NCBI RefSeq assembly: GCF_004771005.1
Contig: NZ_RQHV01000049.1
Span: 84,677 to 148,676 of the forward strand
Length of the DNA stretch: 64,000 nt
Origin: Leptospira ilyithenensis
GTDB taxonomy: Bacteria > Spirochaetota > Leptospiria > Leptospirales > Leptospiraceae
Reading direction: 5' to 3'
The position numbers and the translations under genes were made by a program. This document shows positions 1 to 10,855 of the stretch, in pieces; position 1 is the first letter of the stretch; every line of letters starts with the position of its first letter. The notes under the pieces are model-generated. The model saw nothing but the letters and a program-made list of their open reading frames with translations, ran no database searches and was not told the origin of the DNA.

Positions 1-2007
1 CTGAACAATCACTCCATCGGGTTTTTCCTTTCTGAAAATATTCAAAACATCTTCCAAACAAAGCGGCTCGAAATAAAGTCTATCTGAAGTGTCATAGTCT
101 GTAGAAACCGTTTCCGGGTTGGAATTGATCATAATTGATTCAACACCTGCATCCTGTAATGCGTAGGAAGCATGGCAACAACAATAGTCAAATTCAATTC
201 CTTGTCCGATCCTGTTCGGACCGCTACCCAAAATCATTACTTTCTTTTTGGAGGAAACATCCGCTTCATCTTCTTCATCATAAGAAGAGTACAAATAAGG
301 AGTAAATGCTTCGAATTCTCCCGCACAAGTATCAATTCGTTTATAAACAGGATTTAAGTGTTCCTTCAGAAGATAAGTTTCCAAATCTTCTTCTTCCTTA
401 CGCAAAATTCCTTCGATTTTCGATTTGGTGACGTCGATCGGAGCACCACTTCTCAATTGAGTATAAATTTCGGATTCTTTGGTGAGAAATGCAAGCTGAC
501 GATTGGAAAATCCCGCTTTCTTCATTTCTTTTAAGATGGCCCGGCCTTCCGCTTTGAATCTTTTTTCCAAAGATAACAACTCATCGAATTGATATAAAAA
601 CCAAGGATCAATCTTGCAAATATCATGAATTTCTTCCACACTCATTCCGAAATTAAAAGCAAGTTTGACGTAGAATATCCGTTTGTCGGTGGGTCTTCTT
701 ACTTTGCCTGTCAGCCACTCTTTTTTATCGGAATCTTTTATCCCGTCCCATTCGATCAGTTCTTTCAAATAACCGTCGCTTCCGAAACCGAAACGATCCG
801 ATTCCAAAGAGCGAAGCGCTTTTTGAAAACTCTCCTTGAAAGTCCTTCCGATCGCCATCGCTTCACCCACAGCTTTCATCTGAACACCTAGAGTCGGATC
901 ACTACCCGGAAATTTTTCAAATGCAAATCTCGGTATTTTCGTTACAACATAATCTATCGAAGGTTCAAAACTAGCAGGTGTAACACGAGTAATATCATTT
1001 TTAATTTCATCTAAAGTATATCCGATGGATAGTAAGGCTGCAATTTTGGCGATAGGGAAACCGGTTGCTTTGGAAGCAAGTGCAGAAGAGCGGGAAACAC
1101 GGGGGTTCATCTCTATCACAATCACATCCCCGTCTGCAGGGTTGACTGCAAATTGGATATTGGAACCACCCGTTTCGACCCCTATCTCACGGATAATATC
1201 AATAGACATATCCCTGAGTCTTTGGTATTCTTTGTCGCTTAATGTTTGTTGTGGGGCAACTGTAATGGAATCTCCCGTATGAACTCCCATCGGATCCAGG
1301 TTTTCGATAGAACAGATGATTACTACGTTGTCTGCGAGATCACGCATGACTTCCAATTCGAACTCTTTCCAGCCTAACACGGATTCTTCTACTAAAATCT
1401 GAGAAATTGGAGATGCTGATAAACCTTTTGCAGCGATATCTTCAAATTCTTCCTGATCATAACAAGTTCCTCCTCCCGTTCCCCCGAGAGTGAATGCGGG
1501 TCGGATGATGATCGGGAAGCCGATCTCGATTGCAGCCGTTCTTGCCGCGACCATATCCGAAACCATAACTGATTTCGCTACCCGGATGTTCAGTTTTTCC
1601 ATAGCCTTTTTAAAAAGCTCCCGATCCTCCGCTTTACGGATCGCTTCCACCTTCGCACCGATCAACTCTACATTGTATTTTTCTAATATGCCTTCTTTGT
1701 GCAAGGCAAGTGCCAGGTTCAAAGCGGTTTGTCCACCTACCGTAGGTAAGATGGCATCAGGTTTTTCCTTTTTAATGATCTTTTCCAGAACCGGAACCGT
1801 CAACGGTTCGATATAAGTTGCATCAGCCAGATCGGGGTCCGTCATAATCGTGGCCGGATTTGAGTTAACGAGAATTACGCGAATTCCTTTTTCACGAAGG
1901 GCTTTCGTAGCTTGCGTCCCGGAATAATCAAACTCACAAGCTTGACCAATTACAATCGGACCTGAACCAATAATTAAAATCGAATTTAAATCACTACGTT
2001 TCGGCAT
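1..2007 (-). CDS. carB: Carbamoyl-phosphate synthase large subunit (5' part, runs off the window)
   Basis: Makes carbamoyl phosphate from bicarbonate, ATP and glutamine-derived ammonia for pyrimidine and arginine synthesis, in the cytoplasm with CarA. The reverse complement reads [20 protein letters not shown] from an ATG at 2005-2007, preceded by AGGAAGAG. The first ATP-grasp half is present ([42 protein letters not shown]), followed by the oligomerisation region. Near residue 630 the second half begins with the repeated signature [20 protein letters not shown]. Only 669 of the usual roughly 1,070-1,100 residues are inside the window and no stop is seen. It lies 33 nt downstream of the sulfatase-fold gene on the same strand, so read-through is possible. 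Identification is secure. Confidence 0.97.
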   Translation of the reverse strand, partial: MPKRSDLNSILIIGSGPIVIGQACEFDYSGTQATKALREKGIRVILVNSNPATIMTDPDLADATYIEPLTVPVLEKIIKKEKPDAILPTVGGQTALNLALALHKEGILEKYNVELIGAKVEAIRKAEDRELFKKAMEKLNIRVAKSVMVSDMVAARTAAIEIGFPIIIRPAFTLGGTGGGTCYDQEEFEDIAAKGLSASPISQILVEESVLGWKEFELEVMRDLADNVVIICSIENLDPMGVHTGDSITVAPQQTLSDKEYQRLRDMSIDIIREIGVETGGSNIQFAVNPADGDVIVIEMNPRVSRSSALASKATGFPIAKIAALLSIGYTLDEIKNDITRVTPASFEPSIDYVVTKIPRFAFEKFPGSDPTLGVQMKAVGEAMAIGRTFKESFQKALRSLESDRFGFGSDGYLKELIEWDGIKDSDKKEWLTGKVRRPTDKRIFYVKLAFNFGMSVEEIHDICKIDPWFLYQFDELLSLEKRFKAEGRAILKEMKKAGFSNRQLAFLTKESEIYTQLRSGAPIDVTKSKIEGILRKEEEDLETYLLKEHLNPVYKRIDTCAGEFEAFTPYLYSSYDEEDEADVSSKKKVMILGSGPNRIGQGIEFDYCCCHASYALQDAGVESIMINSNPETVSTDYDTSDRLYFEPLCLEDVLNIFRKEKPDGVIVQ

Positions 2008-2040
2008 ATTTCTCTTCCTATATCTATTGTTAAAAATTCA

Positions 2041-4314
2041 CTATAAGTCGCCATTCCTGAGTGTCCCTGGCAAAAGATATTCTCCTGCCTGACTTGCGTC
2101 TTCCCATTTCTTTACAAGGGAGTATAAGTTTTCTTTTAGAGAAGGACCGATCGCTCCGTTCGGAAAAATATTTTTAGTATTCAATGGATCGTTTTTTCTA
2201 TCGTAAAGCTCAAACAGAACACCTTTTCTGGTCGGAATGTATATAAATTTATAACGTGAGTTTTGAACTGACCTGTGTTTGGCGAAGGCAATTGTCTCTT
2301 GGAAATTACGGTCAGTGATCATAATCTGAAATTCTTCTTCGGGAACCACTTGATGAAGCTCTAAAATATTGGGATATGGAATTCTCTGAGATTGAAAAAA
2401 ATGATCCCCTACGTCGGAAAACCAAATCCCGGTTTCGGAATACACTACTCTTTCATTTTCCCAATCTTTTTGTCCCAGAACATTCAATAATGACAGACCA
2501 GGTAACTCTTGTTTGATTGGAATTGAAAAATAATCCGATAAAGTAGGAAAAATATCAACGGAAGAAGTAGTTCCGAAAAATTCCCGTTCCGGTAAAGACG
2601 CATATTTGCTATCGGAAGGAAACTTAATCAACAAAGGAACTTTGGTGACAGCCTCTCCTCTTAAGTGTTCCCCATGTCCTTGTCCGTGGATATCTTCGTA
2701 CAATGCTTCGCCATGATCTGCAGTCAGAATGATGATCGACTTATCATATAAATCTTTATCTTTTAAAAATCGAACGATGGCACCGAATTCTTCATCAAAT
2801 GCATATACGGAGGAATCGAATAAACTGCGAATCTGTTCGATCTCTTGGTTGTTCAATTTATCCGTAGCGGTTGGATCAACGAATTTCAGATATTTGTATT
2901 TGCCGTAGTAATTCGGATTTGTGAATTTTTTATAATTGGGATAAGCGGGCGTATATGGAAAATGAACGACGCTTGAAAAGTATGTCAGAAAAAAAGAAGA
3001 CTCACCGGATCTCCTTATTACTTTTTTAAGTCGGTCTAAAATCCTTTTACCGTCTCCCCAGGTGGACAATCCGTCCATCTCTTCAATATAATCTCCACCC
3101 CCGAGGAAACTCCCCGTTACAACCGGCAATAAAAAAAGTTGAGACTCAGCCGTCCTTTGCAAAGTCATCACCTTTGCATTGAAATTGGGAGCCAATACTT
3201 CATCAAAACCGAAATCCGCCCTTGGAAAAATATCTGCCGCAAAACTCCCGATAGCGGATGTTTTGTAACCGATCTCTTTCAGCTTTTGTCCGATAGTAGG
3301 AAACTCTTTGGAACCGATCCTGTTTTTTTCCGTCTTCGACGGAAACATATCCCTGACTTTATGAGTCATGGAATACTTTCCTGTCAATAGGTCCGCCCAA
3401 CTGGGAAAAGTGCGTGGAATCGTAGTATGGTGGTCATGAAAAATAAAACTATCTTTGGAGAATAAATCTATGTTTGGTGTGATTTCCTTATTTCCGTTCA
3501 CAAATCCGAGTTTGTCATAACGAAGCGAGTCGGCAGAGATCAAAAAAACAGGCGGTTTGTCCTTATGATCTTCCGTAAAAGTTCCGTATAAGAAATCGAA
3601 CAGAAATGGAAAGGGAAAAAGAAAGATCAGAAACGGAATCAACAGGAAATAGGTTCTGATATGTATTTTATCTTTTAACTTATGTAAGATGGGAAAGATA
3701 AAAATAAAGGCGAGCGCAGGATACAGACTCCCGAACCGATGAAAAAGGAGGACGATCAGGATTGTTGTTAAATAGAAGAAGGATAGTTTTGTTTTTTCCT
3801 GGCAAACATAATAGAGTATGTTTGCCAGTTGAACGGATAAAATCAAAACAATTGTATAAAAAAAGAAAACGGGTGAAAAATGATCCGTAAAAAAATATAG
3901 GAGCGAAGAAAGTGAAGAATAACGGTAAAAGAAAAATTCTCCGTAGATCTGCGGATAAAGAGTAATGGAATGAAAGAGTCCGAGCAAATCCATTGCGAAA
4001 AGATAAGTGAGTAGTAAAGGAATTTGTTTTTTTATATTAAACTGTGGAACCGATTCCAAACTATAATGAAATAAAATCCCCAATGCAAAATGAAATACCA
4101 GAGAAGCGGAAAACACTTTGAAGGTGGAAAATAGATAAACACCGAAAAAATCACCTAAGTATTGTTTTAGGTAATCTCCTACATCCACACCCATGATGGT
4201 GAAAGAAGTATTAAATAATAAAAAGAATAAGTAAAAAAAAACCGTGTAGCCAATTACGGCGAACAGTACTTTTCGAAGGGATGAAGGGGCTGGAATTTCT
4301 TCCATTGGAGTCAT
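2041..4314 (-). CDS. Membrane-anchored sulfatase-fold hydrolase/transferase, LtaS/EptA-like with Thr nucleophile
   Basis: 757 residues. The N-terminal ~240 residues hold several hydrophobic segments, followed by an alkaline-phosphatase/sulfatase fold (Pfam Sulfatase). Metal-binding signatures are visible: SADS with Asp262, and TADHGE with Asp533/His534, followed by GQGHGEH. The position where true sulfatases carry the formylglycine Cys/Ser is Thr302 in TFPSWADLLTG, as in the phosphoglycerol and phosphoethanolamine transferases of this superfamily. A phosphotransferase or phosphodiesterase acting on envelope lipid or glycan is therefore more likely than a sulfatase; the substrate is unknown. 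It lies 32 nt after the alpha-2-macroglobulin gene on the same strand and probably shares its transcript. The ribosome site is weak (TTATGGAATT). Confidence 0.8.
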   Translation of the reverse strand: MTPMEEIPAPSSLRKVLFAVIGYTVFFYLFFLLFNTSFTIMGVDVGDYLKQYLGDFFGVYLFSTFKVFSASLVFHFALGILFHYSLESVPQFNIKKQIPLLLTYLFAMDLLGLFHSITLYPQIYGEFFFYRYSSLSSLLYFFTDHFSPVFFFYTIVLILSVQLANILYYVCQEKTKLSFFYLTTILIVLLFHRFGSLYPALAFIFIFPILHKLKDKIHIRTYFLLIPFLIFLFPFPFLFDFLYGTFTEDHKDKPPVFLISADSLRYDKLGFVNGNKEITPNIDLFSKDSFIFHDHHTTIPRTFPSWADLLTGKYSMTHKVRDMFPSKTEKNRIGSKEFPTIGQKLKEIGYKTSAIGSFAADIFPRADFGFDEVLAPNFNAKVMTLQRTAESQLFLLPVVTGSFLGGGDYIEEMDGLSTWGDGKRILDRLKKVIRRSGESSFFLTYFSSVVHFPYTPAYPNYKKFTNPNYYGKYKYLKFVDPTATDKLNNQEIEQIRSLFDSSVYAFDEEFGAIVRFLKDKDLYDKSIIILTADHGEALYEDIHGQGHGEHLRGEAVTKVPLLIKFPSDSKYASLPEREFFGTTSSVDIFPTLSDYFSIPIKQELPGLSLLNVLGQKDWENERVVYSETGIWFSDVGDHFFQSQRIPYPNILELHQVVPEEEFQIMITDRNFQETIAFAKHRSVQNSRYKFIYIPTRKGVLFELYDRKNDPLNTKNIFPNGAIGPSLKENLYSLVKKWEDASQAGEYLLPGTLRNGDL

Positions 4315-4346
4315 AATTCCATAACCCCTAAATCCGTAAACTTTTC

Positions 4347-7300
4347 CTAGGAATCCGAACCCGAAATCTCAAAAACTCCGTTCGGAGATTCCGCAAATGT
4401 TTCAGGAGAATACATTGCTTCCACACGGGTGGGCGGCAGAGGAAAAATCCCCGGATGGTTCAATTGAATCGTGTATTCCGTTACCCAAGTGCCTTGTGGC
4501 AAATACTCGTAATAGGCGCGATAATTTGTAAACGACCTCTCTTCAAAACTAGGTGAAAAATCTTGGTCATTTGTAATTCTTCCGCTTAGAATCTTGGATT
4601 CTTTGCCCAAACCCCGACCAATATGAACGGAACCTGCAGGAATGGGATCTTCCAAAACCACCCAGGTTTTTTCCGAGTCAGCAGTAATCTCCAGACGGAT
4701 TTTGAGAATATCTCCCTTTGTCCATTTGCCGGAAGAAACACGACTTACCGCTTCGACCGAACGTTTGATCCGATAACCGCTGAAAAGAGGTTCTTTCAAG
4801 GGAATTTTACTTTTCGCTTCCCAGAAAATCCAAGGTTTCCCTTTTCCCGAGTAACCTACTGCAATTTCCTTTTTCCCGATTTCCATCGGGACCGAAGCGG
4901 AACTTTTATCAGAGGCATTCGGATCGAGAAGAGTTACGGATTTGCCATCGCTTACGGAAACATTACCACCTTGTACCCGTTCGCTTTCCAATACTTTGCC
5001 CGCTTTTTTCAAAGCAAGAATTCCATATGCATTCCCGAGAGTGGTATCCCATCTTCCCTTTTTCTGCTTTTGGGTTAAACCTTTGACGAGCCTAGGCATG
5101 TCTTTTTTAAAAAAAGGATCGGCAAAAGACCATAATACAAGTTTGGACATTGTATAGTCATTGGATCCGAGAATCCACCACGGATTGGAAAAATTCGCAT
5201 CCGCGATCACAAGTTCAGTTCCTTGCAGATTCAACCTGGATCGCAAAGCACTCGCAATACGAGATTTCAATTTTGGATCGTATCCGCTTACTCTTGTTAA
5301 AATTTCACCCAAATCAATGAGTGAAGCGGTCGGAAGCAGTTCGATATTTACAAATACGGGACTTACCAGATCCCATTCCAAAGTTTCATAACGGGAAAGT
5401 GCTTCCATCACTATGATCTTACGAATCACGGAATCCGCACCAAAAGACCATCTGTCTCCCTGAATATTTCCAAGTAAAAATGCCCGGAGGCCCCCGACCA
5501 TCTTCGTAACGGAATCTCCATTCATTTCAAAATCAGCTAACTTACTTGAGGTAAGAACATAAGCGGTTAATATCTCGCTCCCTCTTTCCATTCGCGGAAA
5601 GTATTTTACAAGTCCGTTCGAATCCAAATAAGATCCCAATTCAGAATCAATCTGTTTCCATCTGCTTTCACTGGAAAGTCCGATTGCCGTGGAAACTTTC
5701 TGTTCCAAACAATTATAAGGATATTTTTTAAAATAATCTTCTACTGCTTTCTGACTCCCCAGAATACTGGAGGAGGTTGTTACCTGAAAGAAGCCCGATC
5801 CGGGAATCGAATCCGAAGGTGTTTCTATATTTTCTTTGAATTCCCCTTCCCATTGAAATAAACCTGCTTGGTAAACCCTTTGCACCAAGTTAGGTGTTAC
5901 TTTCTGATCGACCGCAATCCGATCAAGTACTGTCCCCGAATCGTCTTTCACTTCCAAAAACAGATTTCTAGTTTGCAAATCATTCGGAACTTTCAGATCC
6001 CATGCAAATACTCCGGTCGCAGAACCTCTCAAAGATAAAGTTTTTTCCGGTAAAACAAAAACCTGTTTTTTCGCTGCGGAGCCGGTTCCAATATCTGTCA
6101 CGGAAAGTTTAGCTGTGATCTTTTTCTCCGATGAAGTTGCATTCCGAACGGAATACTCATGTAAAATGGAATCCCCCTCCCTTACTACACTGGGGACACC
6201 GGAAAAAATCTGAACATCTTGAGTAGATTGAATGCTAACGGATCCGGTTCCGAATTCGGATACCCCCGAGGAAGCAACGGCAACGATCTTAAAGGAAGAA
6301 AGAGAATCGTTTAACGGAAAATTGACGGTCGCACGGCCTTCCTTATCCAATACGACTTTGCCTTTCCAATAAAGAAGAGTATCGAACAAGGATCTTGTAG
6401 GACTCTTTCCTCCCCCTCCTCCTGTCGGTCTCGCTTTCAAACCGAAATGCCTCCTTCCTATCACCTGACTTTGACCAGTCGAAGTATTGACTTCATGTCC
6501 GCGAAGTCCCATCATTGCATCCAATAATTTCCAAGTAGGGTTCCCGGAAAGCTCAAGGAGGGCTTCATCCACAACGGCAACAACCAGTTCTCCACCAGCT
6601 TGCGGCGGTTTGCCGTTTGCATCTTTGACTTGAATATTCGCTTCCACCTTTTCTCTTACTTTATAACTGGAATTTTTCGTTTTTACATTTACACTCAATT
6701 CATAAGGTTTCCATCCCACATGGATGGGAACGATTCCCATTCGAAAAGACGGCCTCGCCAAATCGACAAGTGCAGTCGGCTTCGGATCTCCTATCCTTCC
6801 CCGAATAAGAAGCACCGAAACATAGATATTAGGCGAGTATTCCTTTTTGATCGGAAAACTGACAGTAGGCTCTTTTCCCGTAACCGGCATTACAAAGGAA
6901 TCCATGATACCTTCTCTTTCGATTGTAACGAGTGCGGTAGCTTCCCGAAAGGGAGATCTCAGTTGGACTTTTAAAGTCTCGCCAGTTTCCACGTTTCTTT
7001 TTTCAGGCAGGATATCCATACGGTTGTGATCACTTGCTTCAAACCATGATTCTTCCGAAGAAGCCACCCAAATCGAATGAGTGGAAGCGGAAACATTTCC
7101 TTTTTCGTCTTCTGAAGAAGCGGAAAAAAGAATCTCTCCCGTAGCAGGTGCGGGTGAATCGCAAAACAGAATGCCTTTTTCATTGGTTTTTCCCGTACAA
7201 AACGTACCCAAATCCTTCACTTCCCTGTAATGGTCATAAGCATAGTATCCACCGACTAATCTGCGTCTATTGGAATAGTATGATCTGGAATAAGCCTTAA

Positions 7301-9980
7301 CGGTGACCTTTTGGTTTTTCTTAGGTTGGTTCTTAAGATCGAGAGCGAGTATTTGCATCTCTACCTTCTCTTTGGTAAACATCCAACCCTTCGGCATAAT
7401 ACCTATCCTAAGATTGGCGGAATAAATCGGAAAACTACGGTAAGCGGTTTGGATTTCCCCGCTTGGGTCGAGATATTCCATTTCAACTTCCAATGAGGAA
7501 TCGGAAGAAATCGAATTTAAATCATCGAAGGTAAAACCGGAAAAACCCTTTTCATCCAAGTTGATTTTTTCACCCGGATATGTTTTTCGTTTCGAACTTT
7601 CATCGGAGCCTCCTCCTTCTTCGTCCAGAACCACTCTTCCTGTTTCTATTTTTTCGGGGAAAAAGGAAAACTCGGAATATTCTTCCGAAACGGAAAAACT
7701 CTGAGGAGTGACCTGTCCTCTCACTGTGACGGGAAATCCGGAAGCCCCTCCTCCGGATAAGTATTGTAAGTTCATCTCAACCTTTGCATTGTTTGGTGCT
7801 ACCAGATAACCGGCACCTTCCGAAAGCTGGATTCCTCCGCGTAACACAGGAAGTCGGAACTCTTCCACCCTAAAACTCGCAACAGTATTTCCATAAGAAT
7901 CATCATCTTCCGAATAAGGGTAAAAAATCTTGTACGTTCCAAGTCTTGCCTGTTTCGGAATTGCAAATTCCGATTCCGTAGAACCGGGAAAAGACCAAAC
8001 CAAAGGAAAAACAAATTTTTCTCCCGAACCCTCGTGTTGAATCACTACTTTCTTAGGATACAGTTTCGGATCGCTTGCCGTCATACCTTGGATGGAATGA
8101 CCTCTTCTGAAATGTTTAAAATGAACCGTTTCCCCCGCCCTGAATAAAGTCCGATCCATAACAACAGTCTGGATTTCGGAAGAATCGTTGTACTCGGACG
8201 TGGGCAATTGGTATCTCCAGGACTCTATCCCCTTATCCCAATTAGTTGAAGTAAAACTGAGATCCTCTCCTTTCCGAGCAAATACTGAAAGACCGCTCCC
8301 CATTTCGTAATATCCGCAATAAGGAATTTCTCCCGTTCCCATTTTTCCGAACCGGACGGTTCCCTCTTTCCCGGTAATTCCCGTTCCGCGAACAATACCT
8401 TTGCAATCTATGATTTTTACAATCACTCCGGGCTCGGGAGCGGCTTTATCGAGAGAGGTTACCCAAACAAGGCTGGATTCCCTTCCCCATTTGAAATGTA
8501 CGGACATATTTGTAACGAGTGCCCCGCTTGTTACGTACATCTTCCCCTTTTTTTCAAGAAGGGAAGCACCTAACACATCACTGGCAAGTTCAACAACATA
8601 AAACCCTGGTTTTTCCAAAGGAATTCCCACGACTTCCATCGTCTTCTTTCCGTTTGGTTTTGGCAAATTCGCCGAAACTGGTTGCCCCGTAACAATCTTG
8701 GAAGCAAAAATGGATTTTTCCCTTTCGTGTTTGGAAAGTGCCTGGAACCATTTTTGCACTTCGATCGGATCGATTGTTTTTTGTGTGCTGCTAGTAACGG
8801 TAAGAGACATGGTCTTCAAAGGAAGCTGCGCCTCTATATTTCGAACGGTGACCGGGATGGCTGGATTTGCATTCAGCTCCAGGATTCCGAATTTGGCAGG
8901 GAACTTGGCTAAAGGCGGAAATTCACCGGAACGGACTGTCAATGGGAAACTGGATTGATTTACAAGCTCCCGATCCGTTTCGTCTTTCAGACTTTTTGGA
9001 ATCTGAATGACAAATTCTTCGTTTTCGGGAAACGGACCCGCAAAACTTAAATAATGCGAACTCTTCGAGTTTTTATCTTCAGGATCAAGCTTGGAAGGAT
9101 ATTCTTTTCCTGACTTTGATGTTAAACTGATCTTTGAAAGCTCATCCGTCGGAACAGCACCGCTGAAATAAAGACTGAAAGGCAAAATAGGAATGCAGTC
9201 CGCTTTGGCATTCACCCTCTCGCAAGAGAAACTAACGGAAAAAGGCGCTCTGACTTTGAAGTTATGGATTTCATCTTCCCGGATTTCCCCACCCCAGGAA
9301 GAACGGACACCTTTGCCCCATACGAGTTGGATGTTTTTTTCAGGCAAAAAGGTCTGCTTCGCTTTGATAAGAATCGTGGTTTCGACATCCGCAGAATATT
9401 GGCTTTTTAAAATTTCGATTCTGCTTTTTCCTTCCACGATTTCCAGGCCGATCCGATTGGACAAATCCTGTTCCGTAAAATAAGCGTATCGCAAAACACT
9501 ATTTAGGTCAGGTTTTGCATCGAGGTTGAGTATGAAAATCTGATCTTCATCGACCGTTCCTCCCGAGTAAGGAGATGCGTAAAGGATCGAAGGTCCGCCC
9601 GTATCAAATAGAAAATTTTTTTGGCCGGAGATATTCTGCCCTTCCAAAGTTTTAACGGAATCGTTCAGAGTGAAGTCGCATTTCACTCCTCCGGGTAGCT
9701 CTTTTTCAAATTCATACACCCAAGTGGAACTATCGATCCAACGGGCAATTCCCGGAAGAGCGCAATTGATTTTAAAGATATCCTGTTTGGGTCTGGGATC
9801 CCCCAATGTTACGATCGGTTTGGAAAACCTAACTTGTATTTGTTTGACCTGTTTGGAAGTTCCTTCCGGACTAAACAATTCAATATGGGGGGACGCATTT
9901 TGTGAAAAAAAAGAAGTTGTTGTTAAAACGAATAAACTTGCCAGAAGAAAAAATTTGCGAAAGAGGGTCCGATTCACCAT
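4347..9980 (-). CDS. Alpha-2-macroglobulin family protein with thioester (bacterial A2M)
   Basis: 1,877 residues with an N-terminal signal peptide (hydrophobic FFLLASLFVLTTTSFFSQ). Bacterial A2Ms are periplasmic protease traps: a bait region is cut and a Cys-Gln thioester then cross-links the protease. The thioester motif CLEQ is present (Cys1424 and Gln1427, context YNCLEQKVSTAIGL). A flexible Gly-rich stretch (TGGGGGKSPTRS) lies a little upstream. Macroglobulin-like beta domains fill the N-terminal half (DRTLFRAGETVHFK is the usual MG2 signature). The length fits the family. There is no lipobox Cys, unlike E. coli YfhM. No penicillin-binding protein gene (pbpC), the common partner, is adjacent. 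Upstream of the ATG is a pyrimidine-rich CTTTTCCCC with no Shine-Dalgarno. Confidence 0.93.
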   Translation of the reverse strand: MVNRTLFRKFFLLASLFVLTTTSFFSQNASPHIELFSPEGTSKQVKQIQVRFSKPIVTLGDPRPKQDIFKINCALPGIARWIDSSTWVYEFEKELPGGVKCDFTLNDSVKTLEGQNISGQKNFLFDTGGPSILYASPYSGGTVDEDQIFILNLDAKPDLNSVLRYAYFTEQDLSNRIGLEIVEGKSRIEILKSQYSADVETTILIKAKQTFLPEKNIQLVWGKGVRSSWGGEIREDEIHNFKVRAPFSVSFSCERVNAKADCIPILPFSLYFSGAVPTDELSKISLTSKSGKEYPSKLDPEDKNSKSSHYLSFAGPFPENEEFVIQIPKSLKDETDRELVNQSSFPLTVRSGEFPPLAKFPAKFGILELNANPAIPVTVRNIEAQLPLKTMSLTVTSSTQKTIDPIEVQKWFQALSKHEREKSIFASKIVTGQPVSANLPKPNGKKTMEVVGIPLEKPGFYVVELASDVLGASLLEKKGKMYVTSGALVTNMSVHFKWGRESSLVWVTSLDKAAPEPGVIVKIIDCKGIVRGTGITGKEGTVRFGKMGTGEIPYCGYYEMGSGLSVFARKGEDLSFTSTNWDKGIESWRYQLPTSEYNDSSEIQTVVMDRTLFRAGETVHFKHFRRGHSIQGMTASDPKLYPKKVVIQHEGSGEKFVFPLVWSFPGSTESEFAIPKQARLGTYKIFYPYSEDDDSYGNTVASFRVEEFRLPVLRGGIQLSEGAGYLVAPNNAKVEMNLQYLSGGGASGFPVTVRGQVTPQSFSVSEEYSEFSFFPEKIETGRVVLDEEGGGSDESSKRKTYPGEKINLDEKGFSGFTFDDLNSISSDSSLEVEMEYLDPSGEIQTAYRSFPIYSANLRIGIMPKGWMFTKEKVEMQILALDLKNQPKKNQKVTVKAYSRSYYSNRRRLVGGYYAYDHYREVKDLGTFCTGKTNEKGILFCDSPAPATGEILFSASSEDEKGNVSASTHSIWVASSEESWFEASDHNRMDILPEKRNVETGETLKVQLRSPFREATALVTIEREGIMDSFVMPVTGKEPTVSFPIKKEYSPNIYVSVLLIRGRIGDPKPTALVDLARPSFRMGIVPIHVGWKPYELSVNVKTKNSSYKVREKVEANIQVKDANGKPPQAGGELVVAVVDEALLELSGNPTWKLLDAMMGLRGHEVNTSTGQSQVIGRRHFGLKARPTGGGGGKSPTRSLFDTLLYWKGKVVLDKEGRATVNFPLNDSLSSFKIVAVASSGVSEFGTGSVSIQSTQDVQIFSGVPSVVREGDSILHEYSVRNATSSEKKITAKLSVTDIGTGSAAKKQVFVLPEKTLSLRGSATGVFAWDLKVPNDLQTRNLFLEVKDDSGTVLDRIAVDQKVTPNLVQRVYQAGLFQWEGEFKENIETPSDSIPGSGFFQVTTSSSILGSQKAVEDYFKKYPYNCLEQKVSTAIGLSSESRWKQIDSELGSYLDSNGLVKYFPRMERGSEILTAYVLTSSKLADFEMNGDSVTKMVGGLRAFLLGNIQGDRWSFGADSVIRKIIVMEALSRYETLEWDLVSPVFVNIELLPTASLIDLGEILTRVSGYDPKLKSRIASALRSRLNLQGTELVIADANFSNPWWILGSNDYTMSKLVLWSFADPFFKKDMPRLVKGLTQKQKKGRWDTTLGNAYGILALKKAGKVLESERVQGGNVSVSDGKSVTLLDPNASDKSSASVPMEIGKKEIAVGYSGKGKPWIFWEAKSKIPLKEPLFSGYRIKRSVEAVSRVSSGKWTKGDILKIRLEITADSEKTWVVLEDPIPAGSVHIGRGLGKESKILSGRITNDQDFSPSFEERSFTNYRAYYEYLPQGTWVTEYTIQLNHPGIFPLPPTRVEAMYSPETFAESPNGVFEISGSDS

Positions 9981-10031
9981 GGGGAAAAGAATGAAAAATG
10001 AGGAAGGATCGAAAACAAAAAAAGAAAAAGT

Positions 10032-10853
10032 TCAGATAATATCTTGAGCTTTCATCTGAAAGATCTTCTTACCAAAACAGAATCCTGCCCAAACCAAGAG
10101 TACAACCAGAATACTGACCAAAGACCAAATCCCTTTTTTTTGAATTTCCATCTCTCCCCAAGGTTTCCAAACAAGGAAAATCGATCCTTCTTTGGGAATA
10201 TTTCCTTTCGCATTTCTTTTTTCTGAATCCCAAATGGACTCATGCAACACATTTCCCCCCGTTCCTGAATCCGAAAAAGAACAGGAAGAGCCCAAATTCG
10301 CCATGCAGACGGCGTAGAGCGAAAGATCTTTTTCCGGAGCAAGGCTTCCGCGAATGGGAGCAAATTGAAATTGAATCACAGGACCATAATACTTTGAAGC
10401 ACCGCGGCTTCTTACGGTAAGGGGTGCTTGAAAACTACCTCCTTCCTCTTTTAGTATTTTATAATTTTTTAAAAAGATAAATTTATACTGGGAGTATTTG
10501 ACAGCTTCTTCCGGGTTGATGTCCGTCACTGCGGTAATACGTGTCAGATACCCGACATAGTCCCCCAAAAACAGAATGGATATGCCGCCACCGACTAATG
10601 ACAAGAATACGGAAATCAAAATCATATATCCGTATTTTCTTATCAAAGAGATTCCCATAAACAATAAGGGTAAAAATAAAATCACAAGCGCCCAAATGGA
10701 AATGGATATTGGTAAATAAGCGCCAAAGGGCAAAAGCGAGATCAGAAAACCCAAGATCAGACAAAGCCCGATCCAAAATAATTGAAATATGCTAGGTTCG
10801 GAATCAGGGCGTTTCGGTCTTTTTTTCTTCGGGGTTTCGACAAAGGCAAACAT
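10032..10853 (-). CDS. Uncharacterised membrane protein
   Basis: 273 residues. A Lys/Arg-rich N-terminus (ETPKKKRPKRPDSE) is followed by about three hydrophobic segments (residues ~25-100), a soluble part with FLKNYKILKEEGGSFQAPL and a GEMEIQ stretch, and a final transmembrane helix (SLVSILVVLLVWAGF). The middle is probably extracytoplasmic. No catalytic motif is recognised. The ATG at 10853 follows GAGAGTATT, two bases after the stop of the preceding gene, so the two are co-transcribed and possibly work as a membrane/periplasm pair. The downstream A2M gene begins 51 nt later. Confidence 0.7.
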   Translation of the reverse strand: MFAFVETPKKKRPKRPDSEPSIFQLFWIGLCLILGFLISLLPFGAYLPISISIWALVILFLPLLFMGISLIRKYGYMILISVFLSLVGGGISILFLGDYVGYLTRITAVTDINPEEAVKYSQYKFIFLKNYKILKEEGGSFQAPLTVRSRGASKYYGPVIQFQFAPIRGSLAPEKDLSLYAVCMANLGSSCSFSDSGTGGNVLHESIWDSEKRNAKGNIPKEGSIFLVWKPWGEMEIQKKGIWSLVSILVVLLVWAGFCFGKKIFQMKAQDII

Positions 10854-10855
10854 GA

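Noticed and set aside
3128..3145. GTTGAGACTCAGCC resembling half of the iron-type operator
   Set aside because: It lies deep inside the sulfatase-fold gene with no promoter context.
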